A DNA stretch of 64,000 bases, from contig JAFZUY010000038.1 of assembly GCA_017618075.1 (NCBI GenBank), positions 1 to 64,000 of the forward strand. Direction: 5' to 3'. Position 1 is the first letter of the stretch; the number at the start of each line of letters is the position of its first letter. This DNA comes from Lachnospiraceae bacterium (GTDB taxonomy: Bacteria > Bacillota > Clostridia > Lachnospirales > Lachnospiraceae). The position numbers and the translations under genes are program-made. The notes below the pieces were generated by a model that had not been told where the DNA came from, made no database searches, and saw only the letters and a list, made by a program, of their open reading frames with translations. Below, piece by piece: positions 8,001 to 16,506 of the stretch.

Positions 8001-9173
8001 ATGGATGCTTTAATGACGGATAATGTAGCGGAGAGAATAATGGCAGCAATCAGAGATGTTCAAAAGAATATGACCAAACTGAATATCATGGTTATGGGAA
8101 AGACGGGTGCCGGAAAAAGTACCCTTATTAACAATGTGTTCAGCAGAAATCTCGCACAGACTGGTATAGGAAAACCTGTCACCCAGTCCATTCGCAAATA
8201 CGAGATAGAGGATTTTCCTCTGGCAATCTATGATACGCCCGGTCTTGAACTCGGTGGCGAAAATGCAATAGATGAGCTCCTAAAAGAATCAAAAGAAGTT
8301 CTTGCAAAGGGTGCAATGCGCGGTATTTCCGAATCGATTCACTGTATCTGGTACTGTGTTTCCACACCTTCGCATCGTTTCGAAGAGGCAGAGGTGGAGT
8401 TTATAAAGAAATTCCTCGATGAAGCAAACGAGTTCTGCGTACCCGTAATCATCGTGCTTACACAGTCTTATTCGAAGAAAGATGCCAAGGCGCTGATGTC
8501 TGAAATCGAAAAAGAGAACTTAAATGTGGTTCAGGTTGTTCCCGTTCTTGCGCAGGACGTTGATATAGACGAAGATTATATTATTAAGGGTTACGGCCTT
8601 GATACACTTATAGATATCGTTAACAATGTAATACCCGAGGCGTTAAGGAATACTCTTGCGGCTGTTCAGAAGGCTAATCTTAAGATGAAATTAAGAAAAG
8701 CCAACGCCATAGTTGCTACGGCAGCGGCAGCAGCAGCGGCTACGGGTGCCATTCCCATTCCGTTTACGGATGCAGCTGTGCTTGTACCCGAGCAGATCGG
8801 TATGATTGCATCGATTACCGCTGTATTCGGTATTCCCATCGAAAAAGCAACCCTTACGGCTCTTTTATCAGCTACCATCGGTACGGTTGGAACCACAGTA
8901 ATGGGTAAAACCGTTGTTTCCGGTCTTCTTAAAATGATTCCCGGTGTCGGAACTGTGGCAGGCGGCGTTATTTCCGCATCCGTTGCGGCAGCACTTACAG
9001 CAGCTCTCGGCGAAGCCTATATCGCTATCATGATGATGGTTTCAAAGGGCGAAATGAGTGTATCCGAACTTGATACCGACGAAGGAAAAGCTAAGATTGC
9101 CAGCATATTCAAATCAAAACTCGGACTTAAGAGAAACGCAAAAGGCAAGCCCGTTGACGAGGAAGAAGAATAA
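8001..9173 (+). CDS. Dynamin/Era-like GTPase with C-terminal DUF697-type domain
   Basis: A 390-residue protein. The N-terminal G domain shows the P-loop GKTGAGKS (residues 33-40), a switch-I threonine around PVTQS, and the G3 motif YDTPGLEL. The usual G4 NKxD is not seen; LTQSYSKKD occupies that position, so guanine specificity may be relaxed or altered. From about residue 215 come Ala/Gly/Thr-rich hydrophobic helices (GAIPIPFTDAAVLVPEQIGMI, later GMIPGVGTVAGGVIS) typical of DUF697, probably membrane-associated. Ribosome-binding site GGAGG lies 10 nt upstream. Cellular role unknown. Confidence 0.8.
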   Translation: MDALMTDNVAERIMAAIRDVQKNMTKLNIMVMGKTGAGKSTLINNVFSRNLAQTGIGKPVTQSIRKYEIEDFPLAIYDTPGLELGGENAIDELLKESKEVLAKGAMRGISESIHCIWYCVSTPSHRFEEAEVEFIKKFLDEANEFCVPVIIVLTQSYSKKDAKALMSEIEKENLNVVQVVPVLAQDVDIDEDYIIKGYGLDTLIDIVNNVIPEALRNTLAAVQKANLKMKLRKANAIVATAAAAAAATGAIPIPFTDAAVLVPEQIGMIASITAVFGIPIEKATLTALLSATIGTVGTTVMGKTVVSGLLKMIPGVGTVAGGVISASVAAALTAALGEAYIAIMMMVSKGEMSVSELDTDEGKAKIASIFKSKLGLKRNAKGKPVDEEEE

Positions 9174-9180
9174 AAAAGTA

Positions 9181-9210
9181 TTGACTATTCTTATGTAGAC
9201 GGATTAAGAT
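9181..9210 (+). promoter_or_regulatory. Promoter of the aromatic amino acid operon
   Basis: TTGACT (9181-9186) is followed after 18 bp by TAAGAT (9205-9210), placing transcription start near 9217, about 15 nt before the leader peptide ATG. It lies directly behind the stop codon of the GTPase gene (9173). Confidence 0.65.
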
Positions 9211-9231
9211 ATGTTTGTTTGGAGAAAAACA

Positions 9232-9354
9232 ATGAACGCTATCGGCAATAATTCCAAATTAAACAACGGTTTCTATTACTTTATTCAGGCCTACTTTTAC
9301 GTAAGCCTTTTTGCCTTTTACTTTTCTAAGAATAATTATGGGCGTACCGAATAA
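9232..9354 (+). CDS. Phe/Tyr-rich leader peptide of the pheA operon
   Basis: A 40-codon reading frame with a good ribosome-binding site (GGAG at 9221-9224, 7 nt before the ATG). Its centre (residues 14-31, 9271-9324) reads FYYFIQAYFYVSLFAFYF: 12 of 18 residues are Phe or Tyr, and Tyr36 follows. The next gene is pheA and the stop codon sits inside an RNA segment that can pair with terminator sequences, so this is best read as a regulatory leader peptide like E. coli PheL or PheM and not a functional protein. Ribosome stalling at Phe/Tyr codons would be the signal. Confidence 0.85.
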   Translation: MNAIGNNSKLNNGFYYFIQAYFYVSLFAFYFSKNNYGRTE

Positions 9355-9418
9355 AGAATAGATGCTGACTGAATGTGATTATGTTTGCACTGTCCTTGTT
9401 CGGGGCAGTGCATTTTTT
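9273..9418 (+). promoter_or_regulatory. Four-segment transcription attenuator of the pheA operon
   Basis: Segment 1 (9273-9286, inside the Phe/Tyr codons) pairs with segment 2 (9349-9361) over 13 bp with one bulged A. Segment 2 (9344-9354, including the leader stop codon) can instead pair with 9396-9406 (10 of 11 positions, with two G-U). That sequence is the loop and first 3'-arm bases of a terminator: stem TGCACTGTCC (9386-9395) / GGGCAGTGCA (9403-9412) followed by six U. Stalling on segment 1 would free segment 2 to block the terminator; a ribosome reaching the stop would cover segment 2 and allow termination. Confidence 0.8.
9386..9418 (+). terminator. Attenuator terminator before pheA
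   Basis: A 10-bp GC-rich stem (one G-U) with a 7-nt loop, followed by TTTTTT (9413-9418) and ending 47 nt before the pheA start codon. It is part of the attenuator and not the end of an upstream gene. Confidence 0.85.
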
Positions 9419-9465
9419 ATGATAAAGGAATCAGAAGTCGAGACAAATACTAAGGAGAAATATCT

Positions 9466-10560
9466 ATGTCACAGATGGATGAATTAAGAGGTCAGATAGA
9501 AAAGATTGACGAGCAAATGATAGATCTGTTCGAAGAGAGAATGCATGTCAGCGCCAAAGTTGCGGCTTTCAAAAAAGAACACGGAATTCCCGTGCTTGAT
9601 GCGGAAAGGGAAAAGGTTCTGATTGCCAAGAACGCGGGAAAAGTCAAAAACAGAGAACTCGAGGTTTACTACAAAGACTTTTTCGAAGGTGTTTTAAATG
9701 TATCAAAGAGTTATCAGCATAAGTTGATGGAAGGAGTTAAGGTTGCTTACAGCGGGATCGAAGGCTCGTTTGCAAGTATTTCCGCGAGCAAAATCTTGCC
9801 CGATGCCACCAGAGTGTCCTACGGCAGCTTCTCAGAGGCCTACAACGCCGTTGTAGCGGGCGAATGTGATTTTGCCGTACTTCCTATAGAAAACAGCTAT
9901 GCGGGCGAAGTAGGGGCCGTTACGGACCTTATGTTTAAAGGTAATCTTTTTGTAAACGGTGTTTATGAACTCGGCGTATCACAGTGCCTCCTCGGAGTAA
10001 AGGACAGCTCACTTGAATCAATCAAGACTGTGGTCAGCCATTCACAGGCGATTGATCAGTGCAGCGAATACATCAAAAGACACGGTCTTAAGAGCATATC
10101 CGCAGAAAACACGGCAGTTGCCGCAAAGGAAATCGCAGATAAGAATGATATAACCACAGGCGCTATCGCAAGCAAGGAAGCAGCGAATCTCTACGGACTT
10201 ACAATACTTGATTACGATATAAACGAGAGTTCTACAAATACAACGCGTTTTGCAGTATTTTCCAGAGAACGCACAATGATTAAGAGCAATGACGCAAAAG
10301 ACGAATTCATCCTTATGTTTACGGTTAGAAATGAGGCCGGATCGCTCGCCGATGCAATTGCTATTTTAGGTAAGCACGGATTCAATATGAAGGTCATAAG
10401 AAGCAGACCCGTTAAGAATGAAAACTGGCAGTATTATTTCTACACAGAGGTTGAGGGAGATCTTCAAAGTGAAGAAGGCAAGAAGATGATGACGGACCTT
10501 CTGTTTAAATGCAGCAAAATTAAAATAGTCGGCACTTATGCAGCAGATATGAAAATCTAA
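9466..10560 (+). CDS. pheA: Bifunctional chorismate mutase / prephenate dehydratase
   Basis: A 364-residue cytosolic enzyme converting chorismate to prephenate and on to phenylpyruvate. Residues 1-85 are an AroQ-type chorismate mutase (LRGQIEKIDEQMIDLFEERM). Residues ~90-275 are prephenate dehydratase, with SGIEGSFA, LPIENS and the catalytic TTRFAVFSR. A C-terminal ACT domain (EAGSLADAIAILGKHG) should bind phenylalanine; the usual ESRP motif reads RSRP here. Ribosome-binding site AAGGAG. It is the first gene behind the leader-peptide attenuator, in an operon running to aroF. Confidence 0.95.
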   Translation: MSQMDELRGQIEKIDEQMIDLFEERMHVSAKVAAFKKEHGIPVLDAEREKVLIAKNAGKVKNRELEVYYKDFFEGVLNVSKSYQHKLMEGVKVAYSGIEGSFASISASKILPDATRVSYGSFSEAYNAVVAGECDFAVLPIENSYAGEVGAVTDLMFKGNLFVNGVYELGVSQCLLGVKDSSLESIKTVVSHSQAIDQCSEYIKRHGLKSISAENTAVAAKEIADKNDITTGAIASKEAANLYGLTILDYDINESSTNTTRFAVFSRERTMIKSNDAKDEFILMFTVRNEAGSLADAIAILGKHGFNMKVIRSRPVKNENWQYYFYTEVEGDLQSEEGKKMMTDLLFKCSKIKIVGTYAADMKI

Positions 10561-10574
10561 AAAAGGAAAACAAA

Positions 10575-11597
10575 ATGATCGTAAAAGTAAATCTTCCGAT
10601 AAATGCATATGAAATTAAAATCGAAAGAGGTGTGCTTTCAAAGGCGGATGAAGAACTTAACTTAAACCGCAAGGTTATGATTGTAACCGATGACGGCGTG
10701 CCTTCAAAGTACAGCGAAGTATTAAGTGCACAGTGCTTAAATGCAAGCATTTTCGTACTAAAGCAGGGCGAGGAAAGCAAGAACCTTGATAACTTTGCTG
10801 CCATAGAAAAAGCACTTCTTGAAAACGGTTTTTCAAGAAAGGACTGCGTGGTTGCCTTAGGTGGCGGTGTAGTCGGAGATCTCGCCGGATTTGCAGCATC
10901 ATGCTTTATGCGAGGAATAGATTTTTACAACATTCCGACCACTGTTTTATCACAGGTTGATTCATCGGTCGGCGGTAAGACGGCAGTTGATTTTAACGGT
11001 GTAAAAAATATCGTGGGAACCTTTTATCAGCCTAAAAGAGTTTTAATCGATCCCGATGTACTCGATACTCTTTCCGACAGACAGAAAGCCAACGGACTTG
11101 TTGAAGCAATCAAGATGGCTGCAACGTTTGATGCAGACTTGTTTGAAGAATTCGAAAAGGTAGAAAGATTTGAAGATCTTGATATCGAATACGTAATCGG
11201 AAAGGCTATTCAGTTAAAGGCTGATGTGGTTGAAAAGGACGAAAAAGAAGCAGGTCTTCGAAAGGTCTTAAACTTCGGTCATACATTAGGACACGGAGTT
11301 GAAGCCGCACTCCAGAACACGGATGCTCCACTTCTTCACGGAGAATGTGTAGGAATGGGAATGACGGTAATGTGCGATGAGACAGTAAAAGAACGCATCG
11401 TAAAAATACTTGATATGTTAAAGATACCTTCGACATATTCATTTGATTTTGATGAAGCACTTGAAGCGGTAACACATGATAAAAAGTTAAACGGAAAGAC
11501 GATTTCCACTGTATATGTTTCAAAAATCGGAACATACGAAATGATAGATATGACACCCGACGAATTAGCCGAGAGACTTCGCAAACTTTTGGGTTAA
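10575..11597 (+). CDS. aroB: 3-dehydroquinate synthase
   Basis: A 340-residue NAD- and metal-dependent enzyme, the second step of the shikimate pathway (DAHP to 3-dehydroquinate). Characteristic motifs are VVALGGGVVGDLAGFAA, the IPTTVLSQVDSSVGGKTAV segment, and the metal-binding LNFGHTLGHGVE with HGECVGMG. Full length for the family. Starts 14 nt after pheA with an AAAGGA site, within the aromatic operon. Confidence 0.97.
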   Translation: MIVKVNLPINAYEIKIERGVLSKADEELNLNRKVMIVTDDGVPSKYSEVLSAQCLNASIFVLKQGEESKNLDNFAAIEKALLENGFSRKDCVVALGGGVVGDLAGFAASCFMRGIDFYNIPTTVLSQVDSSVGGKTAVDFNGVKNIVGTFYQPKRVLIDPDVLDTLSDRQKANGLVEAIKMAATFDADLFEEFEKVERFEDLDIEYVIGKAIQLKADVVEKDEKEAGLRKVLNFGHTLGHGVEAALQNTDAPLLHGECVGMGMTVMCDETVKERIVKILDMLKIPSTYSFDFDEALEAVTHDKKLNGKTISTVYVSKIGTYEMIDMTPDELAERLRKLLG

Positions 11598-11619
11598 TGT
11601 ATTTGAAAAGGATAATAAT

Positions 11620-12729
11620 ATGAAGAACACATTCGGACAAAGTTTACAGACAACAATATTCGGCGAGAGCCATGGCCCTTTTATAGGAGTGGTACTTGAC
11701 GGACTTGCACCCGGAATAGAAGTAAATGATGATTTTATCAAAGAAAGATTGTCTCTTCGAAGACCAAACGGTGCTATTTCAACCAAACGTGTTGAGGCGG
11801 ATGAATATCAGATTGTAAGCGGTGTTTTTAACAAAAAAACTACAGGAACTCCGCTTTGCATTTTAATACCCAACACCAATACAAAGAGTGCGGATTACGA
11901 CAAGACAGGAAGAGTTGCACGTCCCGGACATGCTGATTACACGGCAATGTGCAAATATCACGGCTTCGAAGACTACAGAGGCGGCGGACATTTTAGCGGA
12001 AGAATAACTGCAGCAATAGTGGCAGGAGGTGCAATAGCGCAGAGTGCACTTTCAAAGAAGGGTATTGAGATCGGTTCGCATATTTACAAGCTGTCCGATA
12101 TAACGGACACATCATTTGATGAGATAGATAACAATGAACTCATAAAAGAGATTTCTGTTCTTAACAAAAAAGAATTTGCTGTAATAGATGATGCTAAATC
12201 AGAGAATATGATGCAGGCAATTCTTGATGCGGCAAAGGATGCAGACAGTGTAGGAGGAGTACTTGAAACCGCAATCACAGGACTTCCCGCAGGAGTAGGC
12301 GAGCCCTGGTTTGATTCTGTTGAAAGCATTCTTTCACATGTTCTTTTCTCCGTACCCGGCATCAAGGGTGTACAGTTCGGTGCAGGGTTTGACAAGGTAT
12401 GCGAGAGAGGAAGTAGCTTTAACGATGCATTAAGAAACGAAGACGGTAAAGTTATTACTGCAACTAACAATAACGGTGGAATAAACGGCGGTATTACAAA
12501 CGGTATGCCGGTTATCATAAAGTGTGCGGTTAAACCCACACCTTCAATTTACAAAGAGCAGAAAAGCATTAATCTTAACACACTTGAAAACTCTGATATT
12601 GCAATCGAAGGAAGACACGATCCGGCAATTATTCACAGAGCAAGAGTCGTGGTTGATTCTGTATGCGCGCTGGCTGTATACGATATGCTTGCTGCAAGAT
12701 TCGGAACTGACTTTTTTACACAGGAATAA
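11620..12729 (+). CDS. aroC: Chorismate synthase
   Basis: A 369-residue FMN-dependent lyase that makes chorismate from EPSP, the last common step. Recognised by the N-terminal SLQTTIFGESHGP, by RRPNGAISTKR, by the flavin/substrate region DYRGGGHFSGRITA, and by the C-terminal GRHDPAIIHRARVV. Complete length. Starts 22 nt after aroB. Confidence 0.97.
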   Translation: MKNTFGQSLQTTIFGESHGPFIGVVLDGLAPGIEVNDDFIKERLSLRRPNGAISTKRVEADEYQIVSGVFNKKTTGTPLCILIPNTNTKSADYDKTGRVARPGHADYTAMCKYHGFEDYRGGGHFSGRITAAIVAGGAIAQSALSKKGIEIGSHIYKLSDITDTSFDEIDNNELIKEISVLNKKEFAVIDDAKSENMMQAILDAAKDADSVGGVLETAITGLPAGVGEPWFDSVESILSHVLFSVPGIKGVQFGAGFDKVCERGSSFNDALRNEDGKVITATNNNGGINGGITNGMPVIIKCAVKPTPSIYKEQKSINLNTLENSDIAIEGRHDPAIIHRARVVVDSVCALAVYDMLAARFGTDFFTQE

Positions 12730-12732
12730 AAC

Positions 12733-13968
12733 ATGGAATACGGACTTATAGGCGAACGCCTCGGACACAGCTTTTCGAAAGTGATACATGAGGAGTTCGG
12801 ATTTTACGGATACGAATTAAAAGAAATACCGCGTGACGGTCTCGATGCTTTTATGGAAGCAAAGGAATTCAAGGGAATAAACGTTACGATTCCTTACAAG
12901 GAAGACGTCATCAAACACCTTGATTTCATTGATGAAAAAGCACGTGCAATAGGCGCGGTTAATACAGTAGTAAACAACGAAGGAAAGCTTAGCGGATACA
13001 ATACCGATTACTACGGACTTAAAACCCTGCTCGAAGAAAACGGTTTTAATTTACAGGGTAAAAAGGTGCTTATCCTAGGCACCGGCGGTACCAGCAAAAC
13101 CGCGTATGCAGTCTGCGAAGACATGGGTGCATCCTTCTTAAGCAAGGTAAGCCGCAGTGTGAAAGACGGTGCAATCACATACGATGAAGCGTATGAAAAA
13201 CATTCCGATGCAGCATATATCGTTAATACAACGCCTAGCGGAATGTATCCAAACCTCGATGCAAAGCCCATTGATTTAAAGCGTTTTACGAGCCTTGAAG
13301 GAGTTGCGGATGTAATCTACAACCCCGGCAGAACGAGACTGATTCTTGAAGCAAAAGAGATGGGAGTTAAATACTGCAGCGGTTTGAAAATGCTCGTTTT
13401 ACAGGCAGTAGCGGCATGCGGGTTTTTTACGGGCAATAAAGTACCCACGGAAAAGGTTGAAGAGATTTATAAAAATCTTTACGACGAAAACAACAACATT
13501 GTTTTAACCGGAATGCCGGGAAGCGGTAAGAGTACAATAGGAAAACTTCTTGCGGAAAAGCTTGGAAAAACGTTCATAGATACTGACGCGCTGATAGTTG
13601 AAAGAGAAAAAAGAGAGATTTCGGATATCTTTGCAACGGACGGCGAGAAGTATTTCAGAAACGTCGAGAAAGAAATTGTTGCAGAAGTTTCGACTCTTAA
13701 AAACAGCATTATTTCAACAGGCGGCGGAGTTATTTTAAACGCTGACAATGTTAAAAAACTGATGGCAAACGGAACGGTTTTCTTCCTTGACAGAAAGCCC
13801 GAAGATCTCGTTCCCACGGACGACAGACCGCTTGCAAACGAAAAAGCAAAGATAATGAAACTCTACGAAGAGAGACTTCCGATTTACAATTCGACATGCG
13901 ATTACAAAATCAATGCAGAAGTCGGAATCGATGAAACTGTAGAAGAGATTATAAGGAGATTACAGTGA
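12733..13968 (+). CDS. aroE: Fused shikimate dehydrogenase - shikimate kinase
   Basis: A 411-residue fusion of two consecutive shikimate-pathway enzymes. Residues 1-~248 are AroE: GHSFSK, NVTIPYKEDV (catalytic Lys), AIGAVNTVV, GYNTDYYGL and the NADP loop LGTGGTSKTA. Residues ~254-411 are AroK: P-loop LTGMPGSGKSTIGKL, IDTDALI, and STGGGVI. It therefore reduces dehydroshikimate and phosphorylates the shikimate formed. In many bacteria these are separate genes. Its start is 3 nt after the aroC stop; its TGA overlaps the aroQ start. Confidence 0.93.
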   Translation: MEYGLIGERLGHSFSKVIHEEFGFYGYELKEIPRDGLDAFMEAKEFKGINVTIPYKEDVIKHLDFIDEKARAIGAVNTVVNNEGKLSGYNTDYYGLKTLLEENGFNLQGKKVLILGTGGTSKTAYAVCEDMGASFLSKVSRSVKDGAITYDEAYEKHSDAAYIVNTTPSGMYPNLDAKPIDLKRFTSLEGVADVIYNPGRTRLILEAKEMGVKYCSGLKMLVLQAVAACGFFTGNKVPTEKVEEIYKNLYDENNNIVLTGMPGSGKSTIGKLLAEKLGKTFIDTDALIVEREKREISDIFATDGEKYFRNVEKEIVAEVSTLKNSIISTGGGVILNADNVKKLMANGTVFFLDRKPEDLVPTDDRPLANEKAKIMKLYEERLPIYNSTCDYKINAEVGIDETVEEIIRRLQ

Positions 13969-14387
13969 AAACAATACGTGTTATAAACGGACCCAATTTA
14001 AATATGCTTGGAATCAGAGAGCCCGATATTTACGGTAAAACAGATTATAAATCACTTTGTGAAATGATTGAGAATTATGCTGATGTAATCGGTGTAAATG
14101 TTCAGATAATGCAGAGCAATCACGAGGGTGATCTGGTTGACTGGATTCAGGAAAGTTATAAGGCAATAGACGGAATCATCATCAATCCCGGCGCATACAC
14201 GCATACAAGCGTGGCTATTCTTGATGCTGCAAAAGCAGTCGGAATTCCCATGGTGGAAGTACATATTTCCGATGTGGATTCGAGAGAAGATTTTAGACAA
14301 ATAAGCTATATAAGAGCAGCCTGCATTAAAACAATTTCAGGCCACGGCTTAAACGGCTACCTTGAGGCAATGGATTTATTAGTATGA
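13965..14387 (+). CDS. aroQ: Type II 3-dehydroquinate dehydratase
   Basis: A 140-residue enzyme converting 3-dehydroquinate to 3-dehydroshikimate. Clear type II motifs: INGPNLNMLGIREPDIYG with the catalytic Tyr, QSNHEGDLVDWIQE, INPGAYTHTSVA, and EVHISDVDSRE. It starts at GTG (13965), overlapping the upstream TGA, with AGGAG 6 nt before. Its own stop overlaps the aroA ATG (ATGA). Confidence 0.95.
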   Translation: MKTIRVINGPNLNMLGIREPDIYGKTDYKSLCEMIENYADVIGVNVQIMQSNHEGDLVDWIQESYKAIDGIIINPGAYTHTSVAILDAAKAVGIPMVEVHISDVDSREDFRQISYIRAACIKTISGHGLNGYLEAMDLLV

Positions 14388-15601
14388 ATGTTACGATAGA
14401 AAAATCAACCGCATACGGTGAAATTTCAGCTCCGCCTTCAAAGAGTATGGCGCACAGATACATTATCTGCGCAGCGCTTGCTAACGGTGAGAGTGTTATT
14501 TCCAATGTGGATTTTTCTGAAGATATAAAAGCTACAATCGACTGTATAAAAACTCTCGGCGCAGATGTAAAGGTTGATGGCTCTACTGTTCTTGTGGACG
14601 GAAGCAAAAGCATTTTAAGTGCTCCGTGCGATACACTTACATTTAACTGCCGCGAGTCCGGAAGTACGATGCGCTTCTTCATGGGAATTGCTATGATACT
14701 TCCTGTAATAAGTGAGTTTTACGGAAGTGAGACATTAAGGAACAGGCCTTTCGGAATATACGAAAACATCTTAAAGAGTGATGAATCTTTATCCTTTGAA
14801 AGGCAGTCCGATAAGATTGTTATCAAAGGCGGAATCAAAGAAAATGATTTCGAAGTTGCGGGCAATATAAGCAGTCAGTTTATCACAGGGCTTCTTTTAG
14901 CATTGTCAATAAAAGGCGAGGGCGGAAGTATCAAACTCATCCCTCCTGTAGAGAGCAGATCCTACATCAACATGACAATCCAGGCGATGAACGAGTTTGG
15001 AATTAATGTCGGCTGGAAGGATGAAAACACGCTTTACGTAGAGAGCGGATGCAGATACATTTGCAAAAACATAGAAGTTGAAGGCGATTATTCAAACGCT
15101 GCATTTCTTGATGCATTCAATCTTATAGGCGGAAAAGTTAAGGTAAACGGACTTAACGAAAAAAGCCTTCAGGGCGACAGGATTTACAAAGAATATTTTG
15201 AGAAACTTTTATGCGAAAAAGCCACACTCGATATAGCAGACTGCCCTGATTTAGGCCCCGTGCTTTTTGCAATGGCAGCAGCCAACAAAGGCGGTGTTTT
15301 CACATCGACGGCACGCCTTAAAATAAAAGAGAGCGACCGCGGAAGCGTTATGTGCGAAGAACTTGCGAAGTTTGGAATAAACACGCACATGGAAGAAAAT
15401 TCAATCGAAATTGGCTGCGGTTTAAATGCTCCGACAGTTGCAGTCGACGGTCATAACGATCACAGAATCGTAATGTCGATGGCGCTTCTTTTATCAGCGA
15501 CCGGTGGTACAATAAAAGGTGCACAGGCAGTAAGAAAAAGCTATCCGGGATTCTTTGAAGACATCGAAAAGCTCGGAATTAAGATAACCAAAGAGGATTA
15601 A
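14384..15601 (+). CDS. aroA: 3-phosphoshikimate 1-carboxyvinyltransferase (EPSP synthase)
   Basis: A 405-residue enzyme joining PEP to shikimate-3-phosphate. N-terminal SAPPSKSMAHRYIICAALA is the substrate-binding segment; ESGSTMRFFM, DYSNAAFLDAF, DCPDLGPVLFAMAA and the C-terminal DGHNDHRIVMSMALL complete the two-lobed fold. The usual glyphosate-contact region (G-N-A-G-T in class I enzymes) reads CRESGSTMRF, the pattern of many Firmicutes enzymes. Translationally coupled to aroQ by a 4-nt overlap. Confidence 0.95.
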   Translation: MNVTIEKSTAYGEISAPPSKSMAHRYIICAALANGESVISNVDFSEDIKATIDCIKTLGADVKVDGSTVLVDGSKSILSAPCDTLTFNCRESGSTMRFFMGIAMILPVISEFYGSETLRNRPFGIYENILKSDESLSFERQSDKIVIKGGIKENDFEVAGNISSQFITGLLLALSIKGEGGSIKLIPPVESRSYINMTIQAMNEFGINVGWKDENTLYVESGCRYICKNIEVEGDYSNAAFLDAFNLIGGKVKVNGLNEKSLQGDRIYKEYFEKLLCEKATLDIADCPDLGPVLFAMAAANKGGVFTSTARLKIKESDRGSVMCEELAKFGINTHMEENSIEIGCGLNAPTVAVDGHNDHRIVMSMALLLSATGGTIKGAQAVRKSYPGFFEDIEKLGIKITKED

Positions 15602-15604
15602 AAC

Positions 15605-16465
15605 ATGGAATGGATTAACAAACAGAACGTCCTTATCGTCGGACTCGGACTCATGGGCGGAAGCTACGCAAAGGCCTTAAAAAGAATCGGCTGCCGCGTA
15701 ACCGCAATTGACAAAAGCGAAGAAACAATAAAGTTTGCAATCGAAAACGATATTATCGACGACGGAACTTTTAAGGAAGATATCTCCGAATTCGTCAAAG
15801 AAGCAGACTGCATTATCTTAGCCCTTTATCCGAACGCCGCAATCGAGTGGGTAAGAAACAACGTAAAAGATATAAAAGAAGGCATCCGAATCACGGACGT
15901 TACAGGTGTTAAGAGCTGCATCGTATATGAGATCCAGGATATCCTCGGCGACAAGGCTGAATTTATCGCAGCACATCCCATGGCAGGTAAGGAAACAAGC
16001 GGTGTTGAAAGTGCTGATGACAGAATCTTCAGAGATGCCAACTACATCGTTGTACCTACAGATAAAAACACCGAAGAAGCAATCCTCTGGTGCGAAAACT
16101 TGGGACAGATTTTAGGTTTTAACAAAGTCAGCATTTTAAGTCCCGAAGAGCATGACGAAATGATTGCATATGTATCACAGCTTACACACTGCATCGCCGT
16201 TTCGCTTATGACATGTAAGGACAACGAGCACCTTAAGGATTACACGGGCGATTCTTTTAGGGACTTAACCAGAATCGCAAGAATAAATGAGAACATGTGG
16301 AGCGAACTTTTCCATGTGAACAAGGAATCGCTTCTTCGTGAGATGGATTTGTTTATCAATGAAATTACGGGTTTAAGAAACCTCATCGCGGACGATAATA
16401 CCGAAGCAATTAAAGAGAAAATGAGACTCTCTACCAAGAGACGTTCAAAATTTAATACAAAATAA
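15605..16465 (+). CDS. tyrA: Prephenate dehydrogenase
   Basis: A 286-residue NAD-dependent enzyme of tyrosine synthesis (prephenate to 4-hydroxyphenylpyruvate). It has the dinucleotide loop VGLGLMGGSYAKALK, the conserved TDVTGVKS segment, AHPMAGKETSGV, and SQLTHCIAV. No ACT domain follows, so feedback control by tyrosine may instead act through transcription of the operon. Starts 3 nt after the aroA stop. Confidence 0.93.
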   Translation: MEWINKQNVLIVGLGLMGGSYAKALKRIGCRVTAIDKSEETIKFAIENDIIDDGTFKEDISEFVKEADCIILALYPNAAIEWVRNNVKDIKEGIRITDVTGVKSCIVYEIQDILGDKAEFIAAHPMAGKETSGVESADDRIFRDANYIVVPTDKNTEEAILWCENLGQILGFNKVSILSPEEHDEMIAYVSQLTHCIAVSLMTCKDNEHLKDYTGDSFRDLTRIARINENMWSELFHVNKESLLREMDLFINEITGLRNLIADDNTEAIKEKMRLSTKRRSKFNTK

Positions 16466-16506
16466 AAATGAGAAAATGAATAAAGTTAAGGAAGGCAAGT
16501 AAAACC

